64,000 nt of DNA from Candidatus Babeliales bacterium. Its GTDB lineage: Bacteria; Babelota; Babeliae; Babelales; JACPOV01. The stretch's first letter is position 1, and every line of letters begins with the position of its first letter. Both the position numbers and the translations under genes were made by a program. Shown here in pieces: positions 49,668 through 57,982 of this stretch. The notes beneath the pieces are model-generated. The model did no database searches and had not been told where the DNA came from. It was given only the letters and a program-made list of their open reading frames with translations. The stretch is taken from assembly GCA_036260945.1 (NCBI GenBank), contig DATALT010000002.1, forward strand, positions 434,001-498,000, read 5' to 3'.

Positions 49668-50141
49668 ATGAAAAGGGCTAAAGGTTTTTTTTCGATATCG
49701 GCAGTAGCCAAAATGTTTTCTGTTCATCAGCAAACGATACGTTTGTATGAAAAAGAGGGGCTCATTTGCCCTAAACGTTCAAACGGCAATACCCGCCTTT
49801 TTTCAGAAGAAGACGTCGATAAACTTGAGCAAATAATTTACCTTACTCACGAGTTAGGGATAAATCTTGCCGGCGTGGAAATGGTACTCAAGCTTCAAAA
49901 GCAGATAAAGAAGCTACAAAAAGAAATAAATAAAGCGTTTGCAGCTACCCAGACCGATCTTACAGCACAATCTGAAGAATTTAAGCAACAAGCAAAACAG
50001 CGTACGCAGCGGCTCCTGGAATTGAAGAAAAACAAAATGCACCCGGCGGCGCCAGACCCTTCATTCACCCCAGGAAGCCCCATCTCAAAAGATATTAAGC
50101 CCTTAGATTTACCTGAATGGGAAATCTCTTACGAAGATTAA
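49668..50141 (+). CDS. MerR-family regulator, HspR-like
   Basis: The gene encodes 157 residues from the ATG at 49668, with AAGGAG 5 bases before it. The N-terminal winged-helix is the MerR type: FSISAVAKMFSVHQQTIRLY, then EKEGLICPKRSNGNTRLFSE. The stretch THELGINLAGVEMVLKLQ strongly resembles HspR, the repressor of dnaK operons in actinobacteria and others. A coiled coil follows (KQIKKLQKEINKAF), then a Pro-rich tail. HspR acts together with DnaK as co-repressor. Here it is 17 kb from dnaK. No HAIR operator was seen upstream of either gene. The target is therefore uncertain. Confidence 0.8.
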   Translation: MKRAKGFFSISAVAKMFSVHQQTIRLYEKEGLICPKRSNGNTRLFSEEDVDKLEQIIYLTHELGINLAGVEMVLKLQKQIKKLQKEINKAFAATQTDLTAQSEEFKQQAKQRTQRLLELKKNKMHPAAPDPSFTPGSPISKDIKPLDLPEWEISYED

Positions 50142-50187
50142 CTTCGCACTGACGCTTAAAATATAAAAATTGCCAAGAATACGATCG

Positions 50188-50229
50188 TTTTCACTTGATA
50201 ATTGAGCCTTTTCACTTGATAATTGAGCC
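50188..50229 (+). repeat. Perfect tandem duplication of a 21-base unit
   Basis: Two adjacent identical copies of a 21-base unit begin TTTTCACTTGATAAT and end GAGCC (50188-50208 and 50209-50229). A GC-rich segment (CCCGGCCGCTGACAAGCCCC) follows. Short adjacent repeats of this kind occur at ends of some insertion sequences, for example the IS21 family, but no transposase is present. Confidence 0.8.
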
Positions 50230-50352
50230 CCGGCCGCTGACAAGCCCCTGCCCGAAGATAAAATGATGTTATACCTAAAAAACTATTCCCATATGGGCTA
50301 AAAACGGGTACAGTTAAAGCATCGGAATGCCCTTTAACCTGAAAGGCTTCAC

Positions 50353-50808
50353 ATGGCTCAAAATTCTTTTTTTGATAACGAAAATACACAGTTTGAGCTC
50401 TCATACGAATTTCTAGCTTTGCTTAAGTGGCTCGTAGAAAATGAATCTGAGAATTTAAAAAAAATAGTCGCACGAGCAGTGCGCAATAACTTTATGCGCG
50501 ATGTTGGAACCACAAAAAACGTAAATCCAGAATTTGTGCAATCAAGCATTGTCGATTTTCTTGAACTTATTGATACCCTTCTTCTAGAAGTTTCACATGA
50601 ATCCAGGATCAAAAAAGCGGTTGAATATAATTTAATGCCTGCGATTGATCAAATAGATACTACTTCTTGCGATAAATCAACGTTACAAACAACGCTTGAT
50701 AAAGCAACCGCCGCGCTCGAAGCATTTCCTGAAAAAAATCCCAAAGATATTCTCTGCGCTGAACTTTTAAAGCGCTGGAAGCCGCTTAAAAATAGCCAAT
50801 TAAATTAG
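50353..50808 (+). CDS. Cytoplasmic helical protein of unknown function
   Basis: The 151-residue protein has no signal peptide or membrane segment. It appears all-helical, with regular Leu and Ile spacing (YEFLALLKWLVENESENLKK, IVDFLELIDTLLLEVSHESR) and a C-terminal FPEKNPKDILCAELLKRWKP. GAAAGG stands before the ATG. A terminator follows. The length and codon use look like a real gene and not a chance frame, but I do not recognise the family. It follows the HspR-like gene on the same strand after about 210 bases that contain the tandem repeat. Confidence 0.65.
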   Translation: MAQNSFFDNENTQFELSYEFLALLKWLVENESENLKKIVARAVRNNFMRDVGTTKNVNPEFVQSSIVDFLELIDTLLLEVSHESRIKKAVEYNLMPAIDQIDTTSCDKSTLQTTLDKATAALEAFPEKNPKDILCAELLKRWKPLKNSQLN

Positions 50809-50815
50809 CAAGAAT

Positions 50816-50849
50816 AAAAAGGCTGCGTTATATATACGCAGCTTTTTTT
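50816..50849 (+). terminator. Rho-independent terminator (bidirectional)
   Basis: AAAAAGGCTGCGT pairs with ACGCAGCTTTTTT around a short AT loop. It lies between the convergent stops of the 50353 gene and maf. Confidence 0.9.
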
Positions 50850-50851
50850 AT

Positions 50852-51463
50852 TTATTCAAAAAAACCTATTTTTTCTAAAGCTTGCCGAACTTCAAACACT
50901 GGCAACCCTAAAATAGTTGAATATGATCCGTTAATCGATTTGAGAAATTGTGCACCATAACCATCGATTGTTATGCCGCCCGAAATATTCATATAAAACG
51001 GAACATTCTGCAGATAACGATCAATCCAAGAATCGGGCAAATCAAATTCATAATCAGCCGTAACTGTTTTTAAAATTCGTTCTTGAGCAATCCACGAATT
51101 ATCTTCAAAAAATTTTCTTTCTAAACAGAAAGCACTTGATACTTTTCCTTTGCCATTGAGTGCCTTAATTTTAGCGATCGCGTCATCACGGCTTTGAGGT
51201 TTTCCATGAATTTTACCCCGAGAATCGCAGCATAAAGAATCCGCGGTGAGCACAAAAACTGATTTTTGTTTGTCTGCGTGATCAGGAATAATAACATGCT
51301 CACTTTTTGCAGTCGCAATCGTCTCAACCAATTTTTCAAGCGGCAGTTCCCATCCGCACGCTTCTTCATTTGCTTGATGGCCAACTACTTCAAACGGAAT
51401 TGCCATTTCGGCTAATAATTTTTTGCGCGAAGCAGAATTTGAACCAAGATAGAGAGTATTCAT
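50852..51463 (-). CDS. maf: Maf-family nucleoside triphosphate pyrophosphatase
   Basis: This 203-residue protein matches Maf along its length: LGSNSASRKKLLAEM at the N-terminus (consensus LASxSPRR), ANEEACGWELPLEKLVETIA, VLTADSLCCDSRGKIHGKPQ and AIAKIKALNGKGKVSSAF. Maf proteins hydrolyse non-canonical or modified nucleotides such as dTTP/UTP derivatives and can affect septum formation. The replaced Pro-Arg in the first motif and Asp-Ser in the second (usually DTxV) are modest deviations. It is a single gene. Confidence 0.9.
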   Translation of the reverse strand: MNTLYLGSNSASRKKLLAEMAIPFEVVGHQANEEACGWELPLEKLVETIATAKSEHVIIPDHADKQKSVFVLTADSLCCDSRGKIHGKPQSRDDAIAKIKALNGKGKVSSAFCLERKFFEDNSWIAQERILKTVTADYEFDLPDSWIDRYLQNVPFYMNISGGITIDGYGAQFLKSINGSYSTILGLPVFEVRQALEKIGFFE

Positions 51464-51614
51464 AGCAATTTTCTCAAATAAACTTTAGTGGGAAAAACCT
51501 TACGAACTAATTTATTAACGCACCCGAAACGCGGGTTATTGAAATTTCTCCAGTATATATTTTAATATAAAATCGACCTAATAATAGAATGTAGAAATTC
51601 AAATATGGGAAACT

Positions 51615-52583
51615 ATGAAGCACACAGCTCTCCTTTCGTTATGTGTTCTAAGCAGCTTGGCAATCAAAGCTGTTGGCGACATGAATCACGAACGCGTTAC
51701 TTATCATACTAAAAAAATTGATGGACTTGATATTTTTTATCGTGAGGCGGGCAATAGAGAAAAACCAACTATCGTTTTGCTCCATGGTTTTCCTACCTCT
51801 TCGCATATGTTTAGAAATCTTATTCCCCTACTGAGTAAAAACTTTCATCTGATAGCGCCCGACTATCCAGGTTATGGCAACAGCTCTATGCCGTTAGTTA
51901 CCAATTTTAATTATACGTTTGATAATATTGCCAACATAGTCAATACCCTTCTTGAAAGCCTGAACATAAAAAAATACATTTTATACGTGATGGATTATGG
52001 AGCGCCTGTCGGCTATCGCATTGCAGTCAACCATCCTGAAAGAGTTCAGGGACTTATCGTTCAAAACGGAAATGCTTACGAGGAAGGCCTCAAAGGCTTT
52101 TGGGACCCATTTCGAGCCTATTGGAAAAATAAGAACACTGAAACTGCTAAACCATTATTAGATCTTCTCACCTTAAAAACTACTAAGTTTCAATATACCG
52201 ATGGCGTGAAAAATCTGGCTCTAGTAAGCCCAGATACATGGACTGTCGACCAAGCTTTGCTTGATCGGCCTGGCAATAAAGAAATCCAGCTCGCACTCTT
52301 TTATGATTACGGATCGAATCCATCCCGTTATCCAAGCTGGCAAGAGTATTTCAGAAAATATCAACCGCCTACATTAATTGTGTGGGGCAAAAACGATGTT
52401 ATTTTCCCCGCCGATGGTGCGCATCCGTATAAAAAAGATTTAAAGGATATAGAAGTTCACCTGCTTGATACAGGACATTTTGCTCTGGAAGAAGAATTGA
52501 ATTTCATAGCAGATTCTATCATTAAATTTTTTGGCAAACGCCGCATGAACAAACAGCTGAATAAAAAAGCGAATTGCAATTAA
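51615..52583 (+). CDS. Exported haloalkane dehalogenase/epoxide hydrolase-like protein
   Basis: The 322-residue protein starts with a signal peptide (KHTALLSLCVLSSLAIKAVG). It belongs to the alpha/beta hydrolase group with an aspartate nucleophile: oxyanion motif LLHGFPTSSHMFRNL (55-69), PDYPGYGNSS (82-91), nucleophile D127 in YVMDYGAPVGYRIA and a late Asp/His pair (WGKNDVIFP, DTGHFALEE). Known members hydrolyse haloalkanes or epoxides. Export of such an enzyme is unusual. A role on host compounds or in detoxification is possible but speculative. It is monocistronic and ends in a Lys-rich tail. Confidence 0.85.
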   Translation: MKHTALLSLCVLSSLAIKAVGDMNHERVTYHTKKIDGLDIFYREAGNREKPTIVLLHGFPTSSHMFRNLIPLLSKNFHLIAPDYPGYGNSSMPLVTNFNYTFDNIANIVNTLLESLNIKKYILYVMDYGAPVGYRIAVNHPERVQGLIVQNGNAYEEGLKGFWDPFRAYWKNKNTETAKPLLDLLTLKTTKFQYTDGVKNLALVSPDTWTVDQALLDRPGNKEIQLALFYDYGSNPSRYPSWQEYFRKYQPPTLIVWGKNDVIFPADGAHPYKKDLKDIEVHLLDTGHFALEEELNFIADSIIKFFGKRRMNKQLNKKANCN

Positions 52584-52714
52584 GGACATTTTTGCGTGAG
52601 GCCCGTGAAACTGAATAATCAGTATTTATTCTTAGCATCTTTTAAGTACAAGGATTAAAAGAAAAAAATTTAAGACAGATTTATTCCTACGACAGAAAAA
52701 TTCTGCATAAAAAT

Positions 52715-52788
52715 TGGCTGGGGCGGAAGGATTCGAACCTCCGATGCCAGGACCAAAACCTGGTGCCTTACCACTTGGCTACGCCCCA
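52715..52788 (-). tRNA. tRNA-Gln (anticodon TTG)
   Basis: A full cloverleaf is visible on the minus strand. The acceptor stem TGGGGCG pairs with CGCCCCA, the D-loop contains AAGTGGTAAGGC, and the anticodon stem CCAGG/CCTGG encloses loop TTTTGGT. The T-arm has GGTTCGAATCC. The CCA end is encoded (GCCA). Anticodon TTG reads CAA (Gln). Length is 74 bases with CCA. It lies just upstream of spoVG. Confidence 0.97.
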
Positions 52789-52803
52789 CTAAAAAAGAAA
52801 TTT

Positions 52804-53103
52804 CTAGAGTTGTAAGCGGTTACTTTCCATTGGATAAGTAGCGCCCGATTTCATTACGCTTTCGTATTCTGCAATAATTGATTGCTCAATCATTGTTCGC
52901 GTATCAGAATTAAGCGGATGAACAATATCTCTGAACGAACCGTCTTTTTTTCTGCGCGAAGGCATAGAAACGAAGAGCCCCTTATTTCCTTCAATTACCT
53001 TTAAATCCCTAACGATAAAATCGTTATCGAACACGATGGTTGCGTAGGCCTTAAGCCTGCCACTTTCCTGAGATGGAAACACTTTTACTTCTGTTATTTT
53101 CAT
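52804..53103 (-). CDS. spoVG: SpoVG family RNA/DNA-binding regulator
   Basis: This 99-residue protein matches SpoVG over its length: MKITEVKVFPSQESGRLKAY, ATIVFDNDFIVRDLKVIEG, then NKGLFVSMPSRRKKDGSFRD and VHPLNSDTRTMIEQSI. SpoVG binds nucleic acids and acts as a global regulator in many bacteria that do not sporulate. It lies 15 bases from the tRNA gene on the same strand, so both may be on one transcript. Assignment is firm. Confidence 0.96.
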   Translation of the reverse strand: MKITEVKVFPSQESGRLKAYATIVFDNDFIVRDLKVIEGNKGLFVSMPSRRKKDGSFRDIVHPLNSDTRTMIEQSIIAEYESVMKSGATYPMESNRLQL

Positions 53104-53350
53104 CTAGCGTCCTTAGGAATTTCAGGTTTACTCTCTCCTATTGGTCTTATTTAAACCAACTGGTTCATAATGTAACGTCCATGGGGGCTTTTGTCAAATT
53201 TTTTACATTTATTTTTTTGGCTAAAAAACGCCGTAAAAAATAATAAAAAATAGTGCCGTCGTACATTGATTAATTAGGCTGATTTTTTCAAAATTCTGTA
53301 AATTGATTAGAGCGTTTTATGCTCTACAATAATATGAATATCGGTAACTT
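53104..53350. other. Gene-free stretch upstream of spoVG
   Basis: About 250 AT-rich bases between rsmH and spoVG. This stretch should hold the spoVG promoter. I see no clear terminator and no structured RNA. Confidence 0.4.
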
Positions 53351-54250
53351 TTACGATTTTAGCTCTAAAACGCGCAATTTAGCCGATCGGCTTGCCGGAT
53401 TTCGCTTAATTTCATCTTCTGTTGGCACCACTACCTTTGGGGTAATGATCGTATGACCAAGCTTTTCCTGTTCTTTAAAGAACTGCTTTACTAAGCGATC
53501 TTCCAAAGAGTGAAAGCTTATGCACACCAAGCGCCCGCCTGGCTTTATAATGCGCATCGCGGAAACTAAAAATGATTCTATATTTTCAATCTCTTTATTG
53601 ATGTAAAGGCGCAACGCCTGGAAAACTTTGGTCGCCGGATGAATTTTGCGCGAACCACGCACACCTAAAACTCGTTCGATAATCAGCGTTAGCTGTTTTG
53701 TCGTACGAATCGATTTCTTTTTGCGTTCTTCGACAATAGCACGCGCAATAGCTTTCGCTTTTGGTTCTTCACCCAAATGGGTAAAGATATCACGCAGCGT
53801 TTCTTCAGAAGCTCGATTTAAAACTTCAGCTGCGGTCGTCTTTTGGTGCGCGGGAGACATTCTCATATCGAGTGGGGTATCTTTATTAAACGAAAAACCT
53901 GCACGCTCCGTTAATTGATAGAAAGAGGTACCGAAATCTGCAAGCAGTGCATCAACGTAATCAAAGCCGGCCTTTTTAAAATGCTTATCAACTTGAGAAA
54001 AATTCCCCCAAACGAGCGTTAATCTCTTGGGGTATTGCTCAACAAGCTTTTCACCATTTTTTTCAAGAGCAACCGTATCCCAATCCATTGCTACCACTTC
54101 GCACTTTGGTTGTTTTTCCAATAGTGCACGCGTGTGCCCGCCACCACCAAAAGTAACATCTCCGTAGATGCCTTTGGGCTTAGGCGCCATGAATTCAATA
54201 ACTTCGTCTAGAAGTACCGGTATATGATATGGTTTTTCGTCAGTCGTCAT
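53351..54250 (-). CDS. rsmH: 16S rRNA (cytosine1402-N4)-methyltransferase
   Basis: The 299-residue enzyme matches RsmH (MraW) throughout: HIPVLLDEVIEFMAPKPKG, YGDVTFGGGGHTRALLEKQP, DALLADFGTSFYQLTERAGF then LDMRMSP, and the C-terminal VCISFHSLEDRLVKQFF. It methylates C1402 of 16S rRNA in the decoding centre. In many bacteria it heads the division and cell-wall cluster; here it follows murF with a 4-base overlap. Motif FGTSFYQL replaces the usual LGVSSxQL, a small change. Assignment is firm. Confidence 0.96.
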   Translation of the reverse strand: MTTDEKPYHIPVLLDEVIEFMAPKPKGIYGDVTFGGGGHTRALLEKQPKCEVVAMDWDTVALEKNGEKLVEQYPKRLTLVWGNFSQVDKHFKKAGFDYVDALLADFGTSFYQLTERAGFSFNKDTPLDMRMSPAHQKTTAAEVLNRASEETLRDIFTHLGEEPKAKAIARAIVEERKKKSIRTTKQLTLIIERVLGVRGSRKIHPATKVFQALRLYINKEIENIESFLVSAMRIIKPGGRLVCISFHSLEDRLVKQFFKEQEKLGHTIITPKVVVPTEDEIKRNPASRSAKLRVLELKS

Positions 54251-55632
54251 AAACTAAATTCGTCCACTAAATTATTAAGAGCTATTCCACGAGAAGCTTT
54301 TACCAGTATACACACTTCTTGCGATAAGCGCTCTTTTAATTTTTGGGAAGCCTCTTTCCATGTTGGCACCACTTCAACCCTTACCCCTAAAGGCAACGTC
54401 TTTTTTGTCCATTCAACGTGCGAACCTACCAAAATGAGATCTCGAACTGTGGGCACCTTGCGCAGAAATCTACCAATTTGGCGATGCCAAAACGGACTAT
54501 TAACGCCGAGTTCAAGCATATCGCCAAGAACCGCTATTTTATGCCCTGAAGTTTGCACCTGCTGAAAGGCAGTTAGGGCGGCCTTCATGCTTTCTGGGCT
54601 TGCGTTATAGCAATCGTTAATAATAATGCCATTGCCAAGCTTAAGGCGGCGTCGCTCGAATCTTCCTGGTACCACAACCGGTTTTTCCATACAATCAACG
54701 ATAATTTGATTATCTATCCCAAGAAGATACGCAATACTTGCAGCTGCAAGCCAATGCAAAACGGCACCTTTGTGATTTGTAGGCAAGGTAATTTTATATT
54801 TTTGGCCGTACAGCTTTAACGTAAAATTCAGAGAATCGCTCGTCGCTTGAACTTTGCGAGCTTGTACTTGATTAGTTGTTTTGGATCCAAATTTTATGAC
54901 CGGATGATTATAAGCTACGTTTGCAAGCAACGGCTGGTCACCATTAATGATTCCGATGTTATCTTCTTTAAAATATTTAAAGATATCTCGTTTTTCGTTA
55001 GCGATATCAATAATAGAACCAAGCCCTTCCATGTGGCTGTGGCCAACCGCCGTTATGACGCCAATAGTTGGTTGCGCAATTTCAACTAACCGTGCCATCT
55101 CGCCACGTTTTGAAATACCAAGCTCTAAAACAACAACTTGGTGCTCCGGTTTTAATTTAAGGAGCGCAAGAGAAATACCTAAAACAGTATTTTGGGTACC
55201 GATGCTTGCCAAGTACGTTTGATTATTAGCTTTAAGAATTGATGCAATTGCTTCTTTGGTCGATGTCTTTCCAATCGAACCGGTAATGCCAATGACGGGC
55301 CCGGAAAATTTTTGGCGAACCGCTACCGCAAGCTTAATAAGTGCTTGTTGGGTGTTATCAACGACGATAACCGTCTTTTCTTTCAAAACTGCTTTATCAA
55401 TTTTTGAAAGCAATGATTCTTGATTCTTCTCAATCATGCACCCCGCTGCGCCGCGTGCAAACGCATCGGCGACAAAATGGTGCCCATCAAGATTGTTTCC
55501 ACAAATGGCAACGAAAATATCACCTTTTTGAATCGTACGACTATCTATAGACCACGTAGCATCAGCTTGAAGTGGTGCATAAAGAAACGAACTATTTGGC
55601 AAAACGCTGCGTATAAATTCAGAAATTATCAT
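54247..55632 (-). CDS. murF: UDP-N-acetylmuramoyl-tripeptide--D-Ala-D-Ala ligase
   Basis: This 461-residue Mur ligase has the N-terminal UDP-binding domain (SIDSRTIQKGDIFVAICGNN...DGHHFVADAF), the ATP-binding loop VIGITGSIGKTSTKEAIASI at 106-125, ELGISKRGEM, and the C-terminal domain with INDCYNASPESMKAAL. It adds D-Ala-D-Ala to the peptidoglycan precursor. The cell therefore makes, or once made, peptidoglycan. It overlaps rsmH by 4 bases and follows ftsK after about 112 bases. Confidence 0.95.
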   Translation of the reverse strand: MIISEFIRSVLPNSSFLYAPLQADATWSIDSRTIQKGDIFVAICGNNLDGHHFVADAFARGAAGCMIEKNQESLLSKIDKAVLKEKTVIVVDNTQQALIKLAVAVRQKFSGPVIGITGSIGKTSTKEAIASILKANNQTYLASIGTQNTVLGISLALLKLKPEHQVVVLELGISKRGEMARLVEIAQPTIGVITAVGHSHMEGLGSIIDIANEKRDIFKYFKEDNIGIINGDQPLLANVAYNHPVIKFGSKTTNQVQARKVQATSDSLNFTLKLYGQKYKITLPTNHKGAVLHWLAAASIAYLLGIDNQIIVDCMEKPVVVPGRFERRRLKLGNGIIINDCYNASPESMKAALTAFQQVQTSGHKIAVLGDMLELGVNSPFWHRQIGRFLRKVPTVRDLILVGSHVEWTKKTLPLGVRVEVVPTWKEASQKLKERLSQEVCILVKASRGIALNNLVDEFSL

Positions 55633-55744
55633 GAAGAATCTCCGCCTTCTTTAATGCATGCAGATCTTTAGTTTTTTCAGTTTGTTGAAAAAATGTCCTT
55701 TTTTTGAACGATTGTCAAGAAATACAAAAATAAAAAAGATCTTG

Positions 55745-57961
55745 TCAGCGCAGAACTTTACGCGTTTTACCACCTTCAGTGGAAATAATAAGTCCTTGTG
55801 CCTGCAATGTATCAATAATACGTGCGGAGCGATTGTATCCTATTCTGAATTTTCTTTGCAATAACGAAATAGAAACTTCATCTACCGATTTTAAAAATTC
55901 GATAACTTCCTTATAAAGATCTTGATCACTTTCATCAATATCATCACCTTCTTGAATTGACACAAGATCGTTCATATCGCAATATTCCACATCTTGTTGT
56001 TCTTTTATATGCCGTGCGACGCCTTCTCGCTCTTTATCTGAAATAAATGCGCCGTGCACGCGAATAATTTGGCCGGCTGCATCCAAATAAAGCATATCGC
56101 CTTTACCCAATAATTTATCAGCTCCCGCGCAATCAAGAATAATGCGCGAATCAATTTTTGATGAAACTTTAAAAGCAATTCTACTTGGAAAATTAACTTT
56201 GATGATACCAGTAATAACATCCACCGACGGCCGCTGCGTTGCAACTATTAAATGAATTCCTGCTGCGCGAGCCATTTGAGCAATGCGCGCAATGCGCAAT
56301 TCTACTTCTTTTGAAGCAACCATCATTAAATCTGAAAGTTCATCAATAATGATAACAATCAGCGGCAATTTTTCTCGTGATGCATCGGAAGCACATAATT
56401 TTTGATAATCGTAAAGATGGCGAACACCAGCAGCAGCAAGCAGCTGATAACGGCGCTCCATTTCTTGAACCGCCCACTTGAGCGCAACGCCCGCTTGCTT
56501 TGGATCATCAACAATAGGGAAAAGCAAATGTGCAATATCAGCATATGCTGCAAATTCTAGACGTTTAGGGTCAATTAAAATAAGGCGCAATTGTTCTGGC
56601 GTTTTTTTGCACAGTAAGCTCACGATCATCGCATTGAGAGCAACCGATTTTCCCGATCCTGTTGATCCTGCAATTAATAAATGTGGCATCGCGGCAAGAT
56701 CTACAATCATTTTGTTTCCGCTCGTATCGGCTCCTAAAATAAGCGGCAATTGCGCCGTTGTTTTTTGCCATTCGGAACTCTGCAGCAAATGAGAAAAATA
56801 AACAGGCAAACGCGTTTGATTCGCTACTTCAAAACCAACGAGCGATCTTCCTGGGATTGGTGCAATAATCCGAATAGAAATTGCTTGAAGTGCTAACGCT
56901 AAATCATCTTCAAGCGCAAGAATTCTGCTCACCTTTGCATCAATGTGCGGCTGATATTCAAAAAGTGTAACAACCGGGCCCGCCTTTATGCCAACAACGC
57001 GACCCTGAATACCAAATCGCTGTAATTTTTCTTCAAGAACCAAAGCGAGCTGTTCGTGCTTTTTTGCTAAATGCATTTCTTCTTTGCTCACATCAGGCGA
57101 AGAAAAAATCGATCCTGTGGGCAACTGATATAAAGAAGCTGCCTCTTTTTTACGCTCCACAATGGGAGATTTTTTTTCAATCTTTTCATGATGCGCAGGA
57201 GGTGATTTTTTTTCTTGCGCACTATTTTTTTCAGAAACCATCTGCCATATCGCATCATTGAGTATTTCTGTGGGATTATTATTTTTTTGTTGATCAGCGG
57301 TACCAACGAGCAACGTAATAAATGAGTTATTTGCATGAGAGATTATTTTTTTCAGTATTTTCGCCGGCATTATTATAATGGAGAAAAATTGCTTGAAGAT
57401 TTTTAAACGATAAAAAACAATCATTAAATAATTTGGCAATTTTAAAACAGATGCTTGCGAAATTAAGATGAGGGAAATGAGGAGAATACTATGCAAACAT
57501 ATGCCGACCAAAAACTGATCAAATCGAATTGTTTTTGCAACAAGTGCATTGCCTAAAATCCCTCCAGGCAAGAAACCGGTTCTCATCACGCATACATGAT
57601 ACCATGCACCAACCATGCATGAACTCATTACGAATAACGACCATCCGATCAGCTGAGAATAAATTTTTTTCACACCGCCATAATAAAGAAAGTGCCACGT
57701 TAAAAAAAATAAAAAAATCGCAAAAAAAAGCCCGCTTGTGCCAAATAAAAAATAAAAAAGCGCTGCTATATGGGCGCCCAAAAATCCCGCTTTGTTCGCT
57801 GTGCTAGAATGCTCACTTGATTGATAAAAAAGTGAACTATCTGTGGGGCAATAGGTCCACAATGAAAGAGCTAAAAAGCATGCTATAAAAAAGAGCGTTA
57901 GTATAATCGCAACGGTGCGAAACGAATATGATTTCATGCGATACAACCATTCATAAACCAT
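55745..57961 (-). CDS. ftsK: DNA translocase FtsK
   Basis: The 738-residue protein has an N-terminal membrane region of four helices (residues about 15-180), a short linker and a C-terminal RecA-like motor. The motor has MPHLLIAGSTGSGKSVALNA (Walker A) near 425, LRLILIDPKRLEFAAYADI (Walker B), the HLIVATQRPSVDVITGIIKV block and a C-terminal gamma winged-helix (EVSISLLQRKFRIGYNRSAR) that reads KOPS-like sites. FtsK moves chromosomes through the closing septum and activates Xer at dif. The short linker is typical of small FtsK/SpoIIIE proteins. The start at 57961 follows AAGGGGGG. Confidence 0.95.
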   Translation of the reverse strand: MVYEWLYRMKSYSFRTVAIILTLFFIACFLALSLWTYCPTDSSLFYQSSEHSSTANKAGFLGAHIAALFYFLFGTSGLFFAIFLFFLTWHFLYYGGVKKIYSQLIGWSLFVMSSCMVGAWYHVCVMRTGFLPGGILGNALVAKTIRFDQFLVGICLHSILLISLILISQASVLKLPNYLMIVFYRLKIFKQFFSIIIMPAKILKKIISHANNSFITLLVGTADQQKNNNPTEILNDAIWQMVSEKNSAQEKKSPPAHHEKIEKKSPIVERKKEAASLYQLPTGSIFSSPDVSKEEMHLAKKHEQLALVLEEKLQRFGIQGRVVGIKAGPVVTLFEYQPHIDAKVSRILALEDDLALALQAISIRIIAPIPGRSLVGFEVANQTRLPVYFSHLLQSSEWQKTTAQLPLILGADTSGNKMIVDLAAMPHLLIAGSTGSGKSVALNAMIVSLLCKKTPEQLRLILIDPKRLEFAAYADIAHLLFPIVDDPKQAGVALKWAVQEMERRYQLLAAAGVRHLYDYQKLCASDASREKLPLIVIIIDELSDLMMVASKEVELRIARIAQMARAAGIHLIVATQRPSVDVITGIIKVNFPSRIAFKVSSKIDSRIILDCAGADKLLGKGDMLYLDAAGQIIRVHGAFISDKEREGVARHIKEQQDVEYCDMNDLVSIQEGDDIDESDQDLYKEVIEFLKSVDEVSISLLQRKFRIGYNRSARIIDTLQAQGLIISTEGGKTRKVLR

Positions 57962-57982
57962 AAGCCCCCCTTTACTTAATAT

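Noticed and set aside
50156-50404. An 82-codon minus-strand frame over the tandem repeat
   Set aside because: Its C-terminal part is just the translated 21-base repeat (QVKRLNYQVK) and its start lies inside the gene at 50353.
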